The notes: generated by a model not told the origin, from the sequence alone. Counted from the first letter of the stretch, positions 1 to 8,245 are shown. The stretch is DNA of 64,000 nucleotides from Massilia sp. Root351 (GCF_001425045.1 NZ_LMDJ01000004.1:124322-188321); one strand, 5' to 3'. Numbers and translations: made by a program.

Positions 1-379
1 ACAGCGGGTAGGGCAGGTCGGCGTCCAGGCTGCGCGCCGCCGCCGCCGTGGCTTGCCAGCACTGCTGCAGCTGCGGCAGCAGCGCCTGGCCTTGCGCGCT
101 CAGGCTGATCATCTTCTGGCGGCCGTCGAGCGCACCGGGCTCGGATGCGATCAGCCCGGCCTTGAGCATCAGCGCGATGGTCTGGGTGGCGGCCGGCTGC
201 GTGATGCCGGCCGCTTCCGCGATCTGGCCGATGGTGCGCGGCTCGCCCTGCATCAGCGCGCGCATCACCGGCGTGTAGCGCGGCCGGTAAGCCAGCCCCG
301 CTTCCTCGTAGGCGGCGCCTACCGCCCCGTCCAGCAGGTCGATCAGATGGCGCAATTGGGTTCCAAGTCCAGGTTTCAT
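1..379 (-). CDS. MarR-family transcriptional regulator (3' end cut by window edge)
   Basis: The first 126 residues of a winged-helix regulator, continuing past the left edge. The HTH region is visible around residues 50-85 (GQIAEAAGITQPAATQTIAL), followed by a wing with SEPGALDGRQKMISLS, the usual MarR DxR(R/Q) wing. MarR proteins bind palindromic operators as dimers and are usually released by small aromatic ligands. The start is the ATG at 379. No Shine-Dalgarno sequence precedes it, and a well-spaced promoter (386-414) would place transcription initiation almost on the ATG, so the mRNA may be leaderless. Its target genes probably lie left of the window; the DctSR genes to the right are on the same strand but upstream of it. 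The ligand cannot be told. Confidence 0.85.
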   Translation of the reverse strand, partial: MKPGLGTQLRHLIDLLDGAVGAAYEEAGLAYRPRYTPVMRALMQGEPRTIGQIAEAAGITQPAATQTIALMLKAGLIASEPGALDGRQKMISLSAQGQALLPQLQQCWQATAAAARSLDADLPYPL

Positions 380-385
380 GGGGAA

Positions 386-414
386 ATAATATCAGCAGTT
401 ATATAAGTGGTAAA
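386..414 (-). promoter_or_regulatory. Candidate sigma-70 promoter of the MarR gene with embedded operator
   Basis: On the minus strand the -35 is TTTACC (414-409), then 17 bp, then the -10 TATTAT (391-386). The expected start is about base 379, the A of the ATG. The perfect palindrome TTATATAA (399-406) lies between -35 and -10, which suits autorepression by the MarR protein. The promoter elements and palindrome are seen; the function is inferred. Confidence 0.4.
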
Positions 415-438
415 GTAATTTTTCGGCAAGGCAGGCGG

Positions 439-453
439 GCGCCGCTGCGGCGC
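439..453 (-). terminator. Candidate terminator stem after the DctSR-like genes
   Basis: The sequence GCGCCGC-T-GCGGCGC is a perfect 7-bp stem with a one-base centre, just downstream of the response-regulator stop codon at 457. There is no immediate U tract, so it is at best a weak intrinsic terminator or an mRNA-stabilising hairpin. Confidence 0.3.
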
Positions 454-456
454 GAA

Positions 457-1044
457 TTATTTCAGCAGGCCGGCCAGTTCGACAGCGGTCTTGACCTGCA
501 TCTTGTCGAAGATGTGGGCGCGGTGGACTTCCACCGTGCGCATGCTGATGCCGAGCTGATCGGCCACTACCTTGTTCATCTTGCCGGCCAGGATCAGGTC
601 CAGCACTTCGCGCTCGCGCGTGGACAGCGTGGCCAGGCGCGCGTGCACGGCGGCCGAGGCGCTTGCCTGGCGCGAGTTGGCCAGGCCTTCCTGCACCCGG
701 TCCATCAGCTGGTTGTCGTTGAAGGGCTTTTCGAAAAAGTCGAAGGCGCCGCGCTTGAGGGTGTCGACCGCCATCGGCACGTCGCCGTGGCCGGTCAGGA
801 AGATCACCGGCAGGCGCTGCGTCAGGCCGCGCGCGGCCAGCTGGTCGAACACGGCCACGCCGCTGATGTCGGGCATGCGCACGTCCAGCAGCACGCAGTC
901 GCCCTGCGGGTCGAAGGCGGCGCGCTCGGTCCACTCCAGGAAGTCGGCCGCGCTGGCGTAAGCGGTGGCGGCGATGGCGCGCGACGAGGCCAGCCAGGAA
1001 AGCGAGTCGCGCACTACGGCTTCGTCGTCCACGATATGCAGCAT
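457..1044 (-). CDS. dctR: FixJ/NarL-type response regulator, DctR-like
   Basis: A 195-residue two-domain regulator. The N-terminal receiver domain has the acidic pair D6/D7, phospho-acceptor D54 in LLDVRMPD, and the conserved lysine in FFEKPF. The C-terminal LuxR-type HTH (about 135-190) contains LSTREREVLDLILAGKMNK and GISMRTVEVHRA. It lies 19 nt downstream of the sensor kinase gene on the same strand, and both diverge from dctPQM. The Rhodobacter DctS/DctR pair controlling a dctPQM TRAP transporter is the obvious parallel. The ATG at 1044 is chosen because AGGGGA precedes it at good spacing; an upstream extension to 1146 would overlap the kinase gene. C4-dicarboxylate as the signal is inferred from context. 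Confidence 0.85.
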   Translation of the reverse strand: MLHIVDDEAVVRDSLSWLASSRAIAATAYASAADFLEWTERAAFDPQGDCVLLDVRMPDISGVAVFDQLAARGLTQRLPVIFLTGHGDVPMAVDTLKRGAFDFFEKPFNDNQLMDRVQEGLANSRQASASAAVHARLATLSTREREVLDLILAGKMNKVVADQLGISMRTVEVHRAHIFDKMQVKTAVELAGLLK

Positions 1045-1063
1045 AGTTAAGTCCCCTGTTGTT

Positions 1064-3073
1064 TTAATGCGCGCCGGCGGCCGGCAGCGTGAATGCGAAA
1101 ATGGTGCCACCGGCCGGGTTGGCCTTGTGCACCAGCGTGCCGCCATGGAATTCTATCGCGGTGCGGCAAATGCTCAAACCCATGCCCATGCCTTCGGCCT
1201 TGGTGGAGAAGAAGGGCGCAAACAGGCGCTCGGCCACGTCGTCCGGGATGCCGTGGCCCTGGTCGATCACTTCCACCATCACCTGCGCGGCCGCCGCGTC
1301 GTGGCTGGCGCGCACGCGCAGCAGGCGGCGCTCGGGCGGCACCTGGGCCATGGCTTCGATGCCGTTGCGGGTCAGGTTCAGCAGCACCTGTTCTATCATG
1401 ACGCGGTCGGCCAGCACCAGCGGCAGCGCGGCCGGGATATCGGCCTGCAGCGCGACATAGCTCTGCCGCGCCTGTAGTTCGATCAGCGCTTCGATGCCGT
1501 CCAGCAGTGACTGGACCGCCACTTCGCGCCGCTCCGGCGCGCGCTTCTTCACGAACTGGTGCACGCTGCGGATGATCTGGCCGGCACGCTGGGCCTGCGC
1601 ACCGGCCTGCTGCAAGGCCGGCCGCAGCAGGCCGCCGTCGAGCGGCTGGCCGGTGTCCTCGGCGCGCTGCATCACGTTCAGGGCGCCGGTGGTGTAGCTG
1701 GAAATGGCCGCCAGCGGCTGGTTCAGCTCGTGCGCCAGCATCGAGGCCAGCTCGCCCATGGTGGCCAGGCGCGCGCTGGTCTGCAGCTTCTGTTCCTGCT
1801 GCCGGTTCAGCTCTTCAATGCGCTTGCGGTCCGAAATGTCCAGGATGGAGCCCATCCAGCCGGTCTGCTTGCCGTTGTTGTCGACCAGCGGCGCCTCGAA
1901 AATCAGCACCGGCACCCGCTCGCCTGTGGCGCGCTGGAAAATGGTTTCGAACTGCGGCGTGACGTTGCCGGCCAGTACTTCGGCGAAGCGGTGCTGGTAT
2001 TCGCTCATCACTTCCGGCGCCCAGTAGGGCATAGGCGGCAGCTTGCCGATCAGCTCTTCCGGCGGGTAGCCGACGATCTGGCAGAACGCCGGGTTGACGT
2101 AGGTGACGCGGCCTTCCAGGTCGCGCGCGCGCAAGCCGGTCACCAGCGAATTTTCCATCGCGGTGCGGAAGGTCATCTGCTGGCGCAGCGCGCCCTCGGC
2201 GGCCAGGCGGCGCGAGATGTGGCCCCACAGCGCGAGCAGGCTCCACAGCAAGGCCAGCGACAGCACGATCACCGAGCCGACCAGCAGGTTGGGCAGCAGG
2301 CGCGGCTCGCTCTTGACGCTGTCGGTCAGCAGCGTCACCGAGGTGCCGGGCAGGTCCAGCGCGCGCTTGTGGGTGTAGACGCCGTGGCCGGCGCCGGCGG
2401 CCGAGCGGCGCGCCAGCACCTTGTCGTCGCGGTCGAGCAGGGTGATCTGGTTGTCCTGGGCGAACCACCACGGCACCAGCTCGTCGAGCACGGTGGCCAG
2501 CGAATAGTGCGCCACCAGCGTGCCGAGGTAGCGCTCGCCACTGTATACAGGGTAGTGGTAGTCCAGGCCGGGCTTGCTGGCGCCGGGCAGGAGCTCGGGC
2601 TGGCTGTAGATGGGCTTGCGGGCCAGGCGCGCGTGCTCGGCGGCGGCGCGCGAGTGCGGACCGAGGCCGGACTGGGCCGAGGGCGCCGTGGCCGGATCGC
2701 TGGTGGCGGCCACCGAGCCGTCCGGCAGCACCCACATCACGCGGCGGATTTCGTGTCCTGTTTGCAACAGTTGTACCAATCGCGCATGCAATTGTTTCGG
2801 GCTCAGATGGCCGGCGGCGATCTCGCCGCTCAGCGTGCGCATGGCCTCTTCGTGGCGTCCCAGCTGGAAGCGGATGGTCTGCTCCACCCACAAGGTGTCG
2901 GCAATCAGCTGTTCCTGGCGCTCGCTGCTTTCCATCTGGCGCGCCTGCCACGGCAGCCAGATCAGCACGGCCAGGAAGAACAGCACCAGCACCACCGGCA
3001 GCAGCCAGCGCACCGGGTTGGTGAAGTGCGGACGCGGCGGGCGGTCGGTGGCGGAGGTCATGGGGCGGAGCAT
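1064..3073 (-). CDS. dctS: Membrane sensor histidine kinase, DctS-like
   Basis: A 669-residue kinase. A first membrane helix (about 23-42), a periplasmic sensor region of roughly 215 residues, a second helix (about 262-283), a PAS domain (303-418, VNPAFCQIVGYPPEELIGK), the HisKA domain with phospho-accepting H448 in MLAHELNQPLAAISSY, and a HATPase with N box NLTRNGIEAM, G1 DQGHGIPDD and G2 GMGMGLSI. This is the DctS/DctB architecture for sensing external dicarboxylates. It is transcribed divergently from dctP (117 nt apart) and followed by its response regulator. An alternative ATG at 3061 would remove four residues; neither start has a strong ribosome-binding site. The ligand is inferred from the neighbouring transporter. 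Confidence 0.85.
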   Translation of the reverse strand: MLRPMTSATDRPPRPHFTNPVRWLLPVVLVLFFLAVLIWLPWQARQMESSERQEQLIADTLWVEQTIRFQLGRHEEAMRTLSGEIAAGHLSPKQLHARLVQLLQTGHEIRRVMWVLPDGSVAATSDPATAPSAQSGLGPHSRAAAEHARLARKPIYSQPELLPGASKPGLDYHYPVYSGERYLGTLVAHYSLATVLDELVPWWFAQDNQITLLDRDDKVLARRSAAGAGHGVYTHKRALDLPGTSVTLLTDSVKSEPRLLPNLLVGSVIVLSLALLWSLLALWGHISRRLAAEGALRQQMTFRTAMENSLVTGLRARDLEGRVTYVNPAFCQIVGYPPEELIGKLPPMPYWAPEVMSEYQHRFAEVLAGNVTPQFETIFQRATGERVPVLIFEAPLVDNNGKQTGWMGSILDISDRKRIEELNRQQEQKLQTSARLATMGELASMLAHELNQPLAAISSYTTGALNVMQRAEDTGQPLDGGLLRPALQQAGAQAQRAGQIIRSVHQFVKKRAPERREVAVQSLLDGIEALIELQARQSYVALQADIPAALPLVLADRVMIEQVLLNLTRNGIEAMAQVPPERRLLRVRASHDAAAAQVMVEVIDQGHGIPDDVAERLFAPFFSTKAEGMGMGLSICRTAIEFHGGTLVHKANPAGGTIFAFTLPAAGAH

Positions 3074-3190
3074 CAGACTTTCATGTGTCGCCAGCTATTG
3101 TGGTTTTCCACAGTTGCCGTGTATCGTACGAATGTTACAAACTGATATGGCACCCATAATAATGTACTTTAACCCCTCGGGAGACCCCAC

Positions 3191-4177
3191 ATGAAACTGA
3201 AAGCCACCCTGGCCGCGCTATGCGCCGTCGCCAGCTTCAGCGCCTTCGCGCAAGCCCCTATCGTCATCAAGTTCAGCCACGTGGTGGCCACCGACACGCC
3301 GAAGGGCCAGGCCGCCGAGCGCTTCAAGCAACTGGCGGAAAAAGCCACCAATGGCCGTGTGAAGGTCGAGCTGTACCCGAACAGCCAGCTGTACAAGGAC
3401 AAGGAAGAACTGGAAGCGCTGCAGCTGGGCGCGGTGCAGATGCTGGCGCCGTCGCTGGCCAAGTTCGGCCCGCTGGGCGTGAAGGAATTCGAAGCGTTCG
3501 ACCTGCCGTACATCTTCCCCACCAAGACCGCGCTGTACAACGTGACCGAAGGCCCGATCGGCAAGGGCTTGCTGAAGAAACTGGAAAGCAAGGGCATCAC
3601 CGGCCTGGCGTACTGGGACAACGGCTTCAAGGTGATGTCGGCCAACAAGCCGCTGCGCACCCCGGCCGACTTCAAGGGCCTGAAAATGCGCATTCAGTCG
3701 TCCAAGGTGCTGGACGCGCAGATGCGCACGCTGGGCGCCAACCCGCAGGTGCTGGCCTTCTCCGAGGTCTACCAGGCGCTGCAGACCGGCGTGGTGGACG
3801 GCACCGAGAATCCGCCGTCGAATATGTACACCCAGAAGATGCATGAAGTGCAGAAGCACGTGACCGTGTCCAACCATGGCTACCTGGGCTATGCCGTGAT
3901 CGTCAACAAGAAGTTCTGGGACGGCCTGCCGGCCGACATCCGCACCTCGCTGGAAACCGCGATGCGCGACGCCACCACCTTCGAGAAAGCCATCGCCCAG
4001 CGCGATAACGACCTGGCCATGGAAGCGATCAAGAAGGCCGGCAAGACGGAAATCTACACCCTGAGCGCCAAGGAACAAGCTGAATGGCGCAAGGTGCTGC
4101 TGCCGGTCCAGAAGGACATGGAAGGCCGCATCGGCAAGGATCTGATCCAGGCCATCAACAAAGAAGCTGCCAAGTAA
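3191..4177 (+). CDS. dctP: TRAP transporter solute-binding protein DctP
   Basis: A 328-residue periplasmic binding protein of the DctP/SiaP family. A Sec signal peptide (residues 1-20) ends at AFA-QA. The mature protein starts APIVIKFSHVVATDTPKG, typical of DctP, and keeps the ligand-carboxylate arginine region MRIQSSKVLDAQMRTLGANP and SEVYQALQTGVVDGTENP. It delivers C4-dicarboxylates such as succinate, malate or fumarate to the DctQM permease, with uptake driven by a sodium or proton gradient. GGGAG lies ahead of the ATG. It is the first gene of dctPQM, separated from dctQ by a strong hairpin. Confidence 0.93.
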   Translation: MKLKATLAALCAVASFSAFAQAPIVIKFSHVVATDTPKGQAAERFKQLAEKATNGRVKVELYPNSQLYKDKEELEALQLGAVQMLAPSLAKFGPLGVKEFEAFDLPYIFPTKTALYNVTEGPIGKGLLKKLESKGITGLAYWDNGFKVMSANKPLRTPADFKGLKMRIQSSKVLDAQMRTLGANPQVLAFSEVYQALQTGVVDGTENPPSNMYTQKMHEVQKHVTVSNHGYLGYAVIVNKKFWDGLPADIRTSLETAMRDATTFEKAIAQRDNDLAMEAIKKAGKTEIYTLSAKEQAEWRKVLLPVQKDMEGRIGKDLIQAINKEAAK

Positions 4178-4195
4178 CAGCACCCAGCGGCTCTG

Positions 4196-4223
4196 AGCGG
4201 GGCGGCGTTCTGCCGCCGCCGCT
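4196..4223 (+). terminator. Hairpin between dctP and dctQ (processing or attenuation signal)
   Basis: AGCGGGGCGGC, the loop GTTCT and GCCGCCGCCGCT form an 11-bp GC-only stem with one bulged base, followed by TTTCCCC rather than a true U tract. In binding-protein-dependent transport operons such hairpins commonly let the binding protein be made in excess of the membrane subunits, by partial termination or 3'-end protection. That role here is inferred. Confidence 0.5.
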
Positions 4224-4259
4224 TTCCCCTATCTCGCTTTCTCTGGAAAGATCTCGACC

Positions 4260-4832
4260 ATGAAATTCCTGGACCACCTGGAAGAATGGCTGATCGCGAC
4301 CCTGATGGGTCTGGCCACTTTCATCATTTTCGTGGCGGTGGTGCACCGCTACCTGTCAGGGCTGCCGATTCCCGGCCTGCAAGACGCCCTGATTCAAATC
4401 AACACCAGCTGGGCGCAAGAGCTGTGCATCTACATGTTCGTGTGGATGGCCAAGTTCGGCGCCGCCTACGGCGTGCGGACCGGCATCCACGTCGGCGTGG
4501 ACGTCATCATCAACCGCATGAGCACGCCGTGGCGCAACAAGTTCGTCATCTTCGGCCTGCTGGCCGGCGCGCTGTTTACCGGCATCGTCGGCACCCTGGG
4601 CGCCACCTTCGTGTGGGAAATCGGCCACACCGAACAGACCTCGGCCGACCTGGAAGTGCCGATGTGGCTGGTCTACCTGGCCGTGCCGCTGGGTTCCTAC
4701 CTGATGTGCTTCCGCTTCCTGCAGGTGATGGTGGCCTTCGTGCGCACCGGCGAACTGCCGAAACACGACCACTCGCACGTCGAGGGCCTGGAAGACGAAT
4801 TGAAGGCTGAAGAAAAAGGAGCCAAAGCATGA
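4260..4832 (+). CDS. dctQ: TRAP transporter small membrane subunit DctQ
   Basis: A 190-residue protein with four hydrophobic helices, as expected for the DctQ subunit, which joins DctM in the inner membrane. FLDHLEEWLIATLMGLATFI and the AKFGAAYGVRTGIHVGVDVI segment are typical of the family. The C terminus is cytoplasmic and charged. The gene overlaps dctM by four bases (ATGA), indicating translational coupling and fixed stoichiometry of the two membrane subunits. Confidence 0.93.
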   Translation: MKFLDHLEEWLIATLMGLATFIIFVAVVHRYLSGLPIPGLQDALIQINTSWAQELCIYMFVWMAKFGAAYGVRTGIHVGVDVIINRMSTPWRNKFVIFGLLAGALFTGIVGTLGATFVWEIGHTEQTSADLEVPMWLVYLAVPLGSYLMCFRFLQVMVAFVRTGELPKHDHSHVEGLEDELKAEEKGAKA

Positions 4833-6109
4833 ACGCCATGATTATCTTCGTGCTGCTGCTGGCGCTGATGCTGACCGGCATGCCGATCTCCATCTCGCTC
4901 GGCCTGACAGTACTGACCTTCCTGTTCACCATGACCGAGGTGCCGATCGAATCGGTGGCGCTCAAGCTGTTTACCGGCATCGAGAAGTTCGAGATCATGG
5001 CCATCCCGTTCTTCATCCTGGCGGGCAATTTCCTCACCCACGGGGGCGTGGCGCGGCGCATGATCAACTTCGCCACTTCCATGGTGGGCCACTGGCACGG
5101 CGGCCTGGCGCTGGCCGGCGTGCTGGCCTGCGCGCTGTTCGCGGCCGTGTCCGGCTCTTCGCCAGCCACCGTGGTGGCGATCGGCTCCATCATCCTGCCG
5201 GCCATGGTGCGCCAGGGTTACCCGAAGGGCTTCGGCGCCGGCGTCATCACCACCTCGGGCGCGCTGGGCATCCTGATCCCGCCGTCGATCGTGATGGTGA
5301 TGTACTCGGTCACCACCAATACCTCGGTGGGCAAGCTGTTCATGGCCGGCGTGGTGCCGGGCATCATGCTGGCCTTCCTGCTGGGCGTGACCACCTGGTT
5401 CCTGGCCCGCAAGCACAACTACCCGCGCATGCCGAAAGCCGGCTGGGGCGAACGCTGGGCCACCTTCCGCAAGAGCGCCTGGGGCTTGCTGCTGATCGTC
5501 ATCGTGATGGGCGGCATCTACAGCGGCGCGTTCACGCCGACCGAGGCGGCCGCCATGGCAGCCGTGTACGCCTTCTTCATTGCCGTGTTCGTCTACAAGG
5601 ACTTGAAGCTCAAGCAAGTGGGCAAGGTGCTGCTGGATTCGGCGGCGATGTCGGCCATGCTGCTCTACATCATCACCAACGCCGTGCTGTTCTCCTTCCT
5701 GATGACCAGCGAAAACATTCCGCAGCAAATGGCGGAGTGGATCACCGGCCAGGGCCTGGGCGTGATCAGCTTCCTGCTGGTGGTCAACATCCTGCTGCTG
5801 CTGGCCGGTAACGTGATGGAACCGTCGTCGATCGTGCTGATCATGGCGCCCATCCTGTTCCCGGTGGCCATGAAGCTGGGCATCGATCCTGTGCACTTCG
5901 GCATCCTGATCGTTGTCAACATGGAAGTGGGCATGTGCCACCCGCCGGTCGGCCTGAACCTGTATGTGGCGTCGGGAATCACCAAAATGGGGATTACCGA
6001 ACTGACCGTGGCGGTGTGGCCGTGGCTGCTCACCATGCTCGGTTTCCTGGTGGTGGTAACCTACGTACCACAAATTTCGCTGTGGTTGCCTAACTTGATT
6101 TACTCCTAA
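4829..6109 (+). CDS. dctM: TRAP transporter large permease subunit DctM
   Basis: A 426-residue, multi-helix (about 12) permease of the DctM/SiaM family, which carries out the ion-coupled substrate translocation. Family motifs include PFFILAGNFLTHGG, AVSGSSPATVVAIGSI and GALGILIPPSIVMVMYSV, and in the second half PTEAAAMAAVYAF and GVMEPSS-like GNVMEPSSIVLIMAPIL. The length matches the family. The start codon overlaps the dctQ stop, with AAAAAGGAG upstream. This is the last gene of the operon. Confidence 0.93.
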   Translation: MNAMIIFVLLLALMLTGMPISISLGLTVLTFLFTMTEVPIESVALKLFTGIEKFEIMAIPFFILAGNFLTHGGVARRMINFATSMVGHWHGGLALAGVLACALFAAVSGSSPATVVAIGSIILPAMVRQGYPKGFGAGVITTSGALGILIPPSIVMVMYSVTTNTSVGKLFMAGVVPGIMLAFLLGVTTWFLARKHNYPRMPKAGWGERWATFRKSAWGLLLIVIVMGGIYSGAFTPTEAAAMAAVYAFFIAVFVYKDLKLKQVGKVLLDSAAMSAMLLYIITNAVLFSFLMTSENIPQQMAEWITGQGLGVISFLLVVNILLLLAGNVMEPSSIVLIMAPILFPVAMKLGIDPVHFGILIVVNMEVGMCHPPVGLNLYVASGITKMGITELTVAVWPWLLTMLGFLVVVTYVPQISLWLPNLIYS

Positions 6110-6199
6110 ACTAAAAATTTTCTTGGCTCAAAAAAATGAGCAAAAAGCGAAGTGGATCAGTTATGATTGCTTCGCTCCAGAGGCAAACAAAACAAATAA

Positions 6200-6383
6200 C
6201 GATATCTGCCCTGGTAGCAAGAACATGAGGTTTAGTGGGGAGAGTAAGTAAAATAACGGCCTTGAATGCCGCATATACATTGAGGAGACACACGGTTCAC
6301 AGTATGTCGTTGGAAGATCGCCGAAGGCCGCCACAAGTGTGCTACGTCGACGCCAAACGGCCGGTTCCGTGCAAGCAGGATTG
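6200..6383 (+). ncRNA. ssrS: Probable 6S RNA (ssrS)
   Basis: A roughly 360-nt gene-free interval between dctM and ogt that ends in a near-perfect intrinsic terminator, so it very likely encodes a stable RNA. The ends are complementary in the staggered pattern of a 6S closing helix: CTGC (6206) with GCAG, GCA with TGC, GAAC (6221) with GTTC, and GTTT with AAAC (6355). An internal helix is framed by CACAC (about 6290) and GTGTG (about 6346). A small CGGC/GCCG hairpin with CTTGAAT in the loop sits in the 5' half. The apical part (CGGTT...TCGCCGAAGGCC) resembles the E. coli 6S apical loop region from memory. 6S RNA mimics an open promoter and binds sigma-70 RNA polymerase in stationary phase. Ends are approximate; the identity needs a covariance search. 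Confidence 0.6.
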
Positions 6384-6414
6384 AAAGCGCACTGTTGCAG
6401 TGCGCTTTTTTTTT
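6384..6414 (+). terminator. Strong intrinsic terminator of the 6S-like RNA
   Basis: AAAGCGCACTG (6384-6394), a TTG loop and CAGTGCGCTTT (6398-6408) form a perfect 11-bp stem followed by an unbroken run of T to 6414. This is one of the two clearest terminators in the window. Confidence 0.93.
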
Positions 6415-6441
6415 GCCTGCCCCATTTTGGTGGTGTAGTAT
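6413..6441 (+). promoter_or_regulatory. Candidate promoter for ogt-xerD
   Basis: TTGCCT (6413-6418), 17 bp, then TAGTAT (6436-6441). Each hexamer matches consensus at four of six positions. It begins inside the T run of the preceding terminator and would give a leader of about 22 nt for ogt. Confidence 0.3.
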
Positions 6442-6469
6442 TGATGCAACATTTTGCCCGACAACTGTG

Positions 6470-6991
6470 ATGAATAAACAACAGAGTAGCCATCTTTTCA
6501 ATGCCATCGTCGCCACCCCGTTCGGCGCGATGGGCATCCGCACCGGCGGCGCGCTGGTGACCGAACTGGTCTACCTGCCGCCGGACTACGCCGAGAAGGA
6601 GGCGCAGGACGCGGTGGCCGCGCTGGCGGCCGAGCAGATCCTGCGCTACTGCGCCGACGCCGACTTCCAGTTCACCTTGCCGCTGGCCAAGGTCGGCAGC
6701 GAGTTCCAGCGCCGCGTGTGGGCCGCCATCGGCAGCATTCCGCGCGGCCAGGTGCGCACTTACGGCGAACTGGCCAAATTCCTGGAATCGGCACCGCGCG
6801 CCATCGGCCAGGCTTGCGGCCTGAACTGGTTCCCGCTGGCCGTGCCGTGCCACCGCGTGACCGGCGCCAACGGCCTGGGCGGCTTCGCCCACCACGACGA
6901 CGCCAACGGCTTCCACCTGAACGTCAAGCGCTGGCTGCTGGCGCACGAAGGACACAGCGAGTACGCATGGCAGCAGACAACCTTGCTTTGA
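6470..6991 (+). CDS. ogt: Methylated-DNA-protein cysteine methyltransferase (O6-alkylguanine repair)
   Basis: A 173-residue suicide repair protein that moves the methyl group from O6-methylguanine (or O4-methylthymine) to its own cysteine. The active-site motif PCHRV is intact in WFPLAVPCHRVTGANGLGG, and the DNA-binding helix region RRVWAAIGSIPRGQVRTYGE is present. The N-terminal domain is Ogt-like with no Ada regulatory module. The ATG at 6470 is used because more upstream starts fall inside the terminator. Its 3' end overlaps xerD by 25 nt, so the two are probably co-transcribed and translationally coupled. Confidence 0.9.
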   Translation: MNKQQSSHLFNAIVATPFGAMGIRTGGALVTELVYLPPDYAEKEAQDAVAALAAEQILRYCADADFQFTLPLAKVGSEFQRRVWAAIGSIPRGQVRTYGELAKFLESAPRAIGQACGLNWFPLAVPCHRVTGANGLGGFAHHDDANGFHLNVKRWLLAHEGHSEYAWQQTTLL

Positions 6992-7869
6992 TCGACGATT
7001 TCTGCGACGCGCTGTGGCTGGAGGACGGCCTGGCGAAGAATTCGCTGGACGCCTACCGGCGCGACCTGAAGGCGTTCGCGCACTGGCTGGCGGTGGCGCG
7101 CCCGGCCGTGGCCGGCCTGCACGGGGTGGCCACGCACGACATCGACGCCTATTTCAGCGCGCGCCACGAGGACACCAAGGCCAGCACATCCAACCGCCGC
7201 CTGTCGGTGCTGAAACGCTATTACCAGTATGCGCTGCGGCAGAAACTGGTGGCGGCCGATCCGTGCCTGAAGCTGGCCTCCGCCAAGCAGGCGCAGCGCT
7301 TCGTGCACACGCTCAGCGAGGCGCAGGTGGAAGCGCTGCTGGCCGCGCCCGACGTGCGCACGCCGCTGGGACTGCGCGAGCGCACCATGCTGGAGCTGAT
7401 GTATGCCAGCGGCCTGCGGGTGTCCGAACTGGTGGCGCTGAAGACGTTCGAGCTAAGCCTGAACGACGGCGTGCTGCGCATCACCGGCAAGGGCGCCAAG
7501 ACGCGCCTGGTGCCGTTTGGCGGCCAGGCGCGCCAGTGGATAGAGCGCTACATGCACGAGGCGCGCTGGGCCATCCTGGACGGCCAGCAGGACGATGCGC
7601 TGTTCGTGACCGCGCGCGGCGGGCCGATGACGCGCCAGATGTTCTGGGTCATCATCAAGAAGCATGCGCAAAAGGCCGGCATCACCTCGCCGCTGTCGCC
7701 GCACACCCTGCGCCACGCTTTCGCCACCCACTTGCTGAACCACGGCGCGGACCTGCGCGTGGTGCAGCTGCTGCTGGGCCACTCGGACATCTCCACCACG
7801 CAGATTTACACCCATGTGGCGCGCGAGCGCCTGAAGCATTTGCATGCGCAACATCATCCCCGAGGCTGA
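6967..7869 (+). CDS. xerD: Site-specific tyrosine recombinase XerD
   Basis: A 300-residue tyrosine recombinase, the usual XerD length. The N-terminal SAM-like core-binding domain is about residues 1-90 and the catalytic domain about 105-295. Catalytic residues are all visible: the first arginine in MYASGLRVSEL, the lysine in TGKGAKTRLVPFG, HTLRH (SPHTLRHAFATHLLNHGADL), the second histidine in LLGHSDISTTQ and the nucleophilic tyrosine in IYTHVARERLK. With XerC it resolves chromosome dimers at dif. There are no attachment sites or phage genes beside it, so it is the housekeeping enzyme and not a phage integrase. The ATG lies inside the end of ogt. Confidence 0.95.
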   Translation: MAADNLALIDDFCDALWLEDGLAKNSLDAYRRDLKAFAHWLAVARPAVAGLHGVATHDIDAYFSARHEDTKASTSNRRLSVLKRYYQYALRQKLVAADPCLKLASAKQAQRFVHTLSEAQVEALLAAPDVRTPLGLRERTMLELMYASGLRVSELVALKTFELSLNDGVLRITGKGAKTRLVPFGGQARQWIERYMHEARWAILDGQQDDALFVTARGGPMTRQMFWVIIKKHAQKAGITSPLSPHTLRHAFATHLLNHGADLRVVQLLLGHSDISTTQIYTHVARERLKHLHAQHHPRG

Positions 7870-7942
7870 AAAATTTGCGTCGGCCGCAACTGCGTCATAA
7901 TGTAGCTGGACGAACACCGTTCGCAACATAGAGAGGTGGCAA

Positions 7943-8128
7943 ATGGCTAAGACAAATTTCCAGTATGAAAAGCGCCAACGAGAGCTGGAGAAGAAGAAAA
8001 AGGCCGAGGAGAAGGCGAGGCGCAAGCTGGAAGCAAAGAGCAGGCCTGACGGTGAGCAGGGTAGCGAACAGGATGGCGACGACAGCGCCGGCGACAGCTC
8101 CGGGGAAGCGCCCCCCGCACAGGAATGA
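7943..8128 (+). CDS. Small highly charged protein, unknown function
   Basis: A 61-residue protein. Residues 8-35 are a run of alternating Lys/Glu/Arg likely to form a single charged helix (RQRELEKKKKAEEKARRKLE); the C-terminal half is acidic, Gly/Ser-rich and probably disordered. GAGAGG lies eight bases before the ATG, and the codon use fits the neighbours, so I take it as a real gene. I recognise the type as a small hypothetical protein seen in related Betaproteobacteria, but cannot assign a role. Confidence 0.7.
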   Translation: MAKTNFQYEKRQRELEKKKKAEEKARRKLEAKSRPDGEQGSEQDGDDSAGDSSGEAPPAQE

Positions 8129-8245
8129 AGCGGCCGCGCCGTTACGTTTGGTAACAACTTATTGCATAATTTTACACAAGACCGTGTCTGCCCGGCATGG
8201 TTGCGGTCCTATACTCTCGCTGACTTTACTCTGCGGGAACTGTAT

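Noticed and set aside
3130-3160. Possible sigma-54 promoter before dctP (TGGCAC near 3149)
   Set aside because: The -24-like TGGCAC is present, but there is no GC at the -12 position. A weak sigma-70 promoter is as likely, so no promoter is called.
6967-7869. Tyrosine recombinase as a sign of an integrated element
   Set aside because: Length and motifs are those of housekeeping XerD, and there are no flanking attachment repeats, phage or mobility genes.
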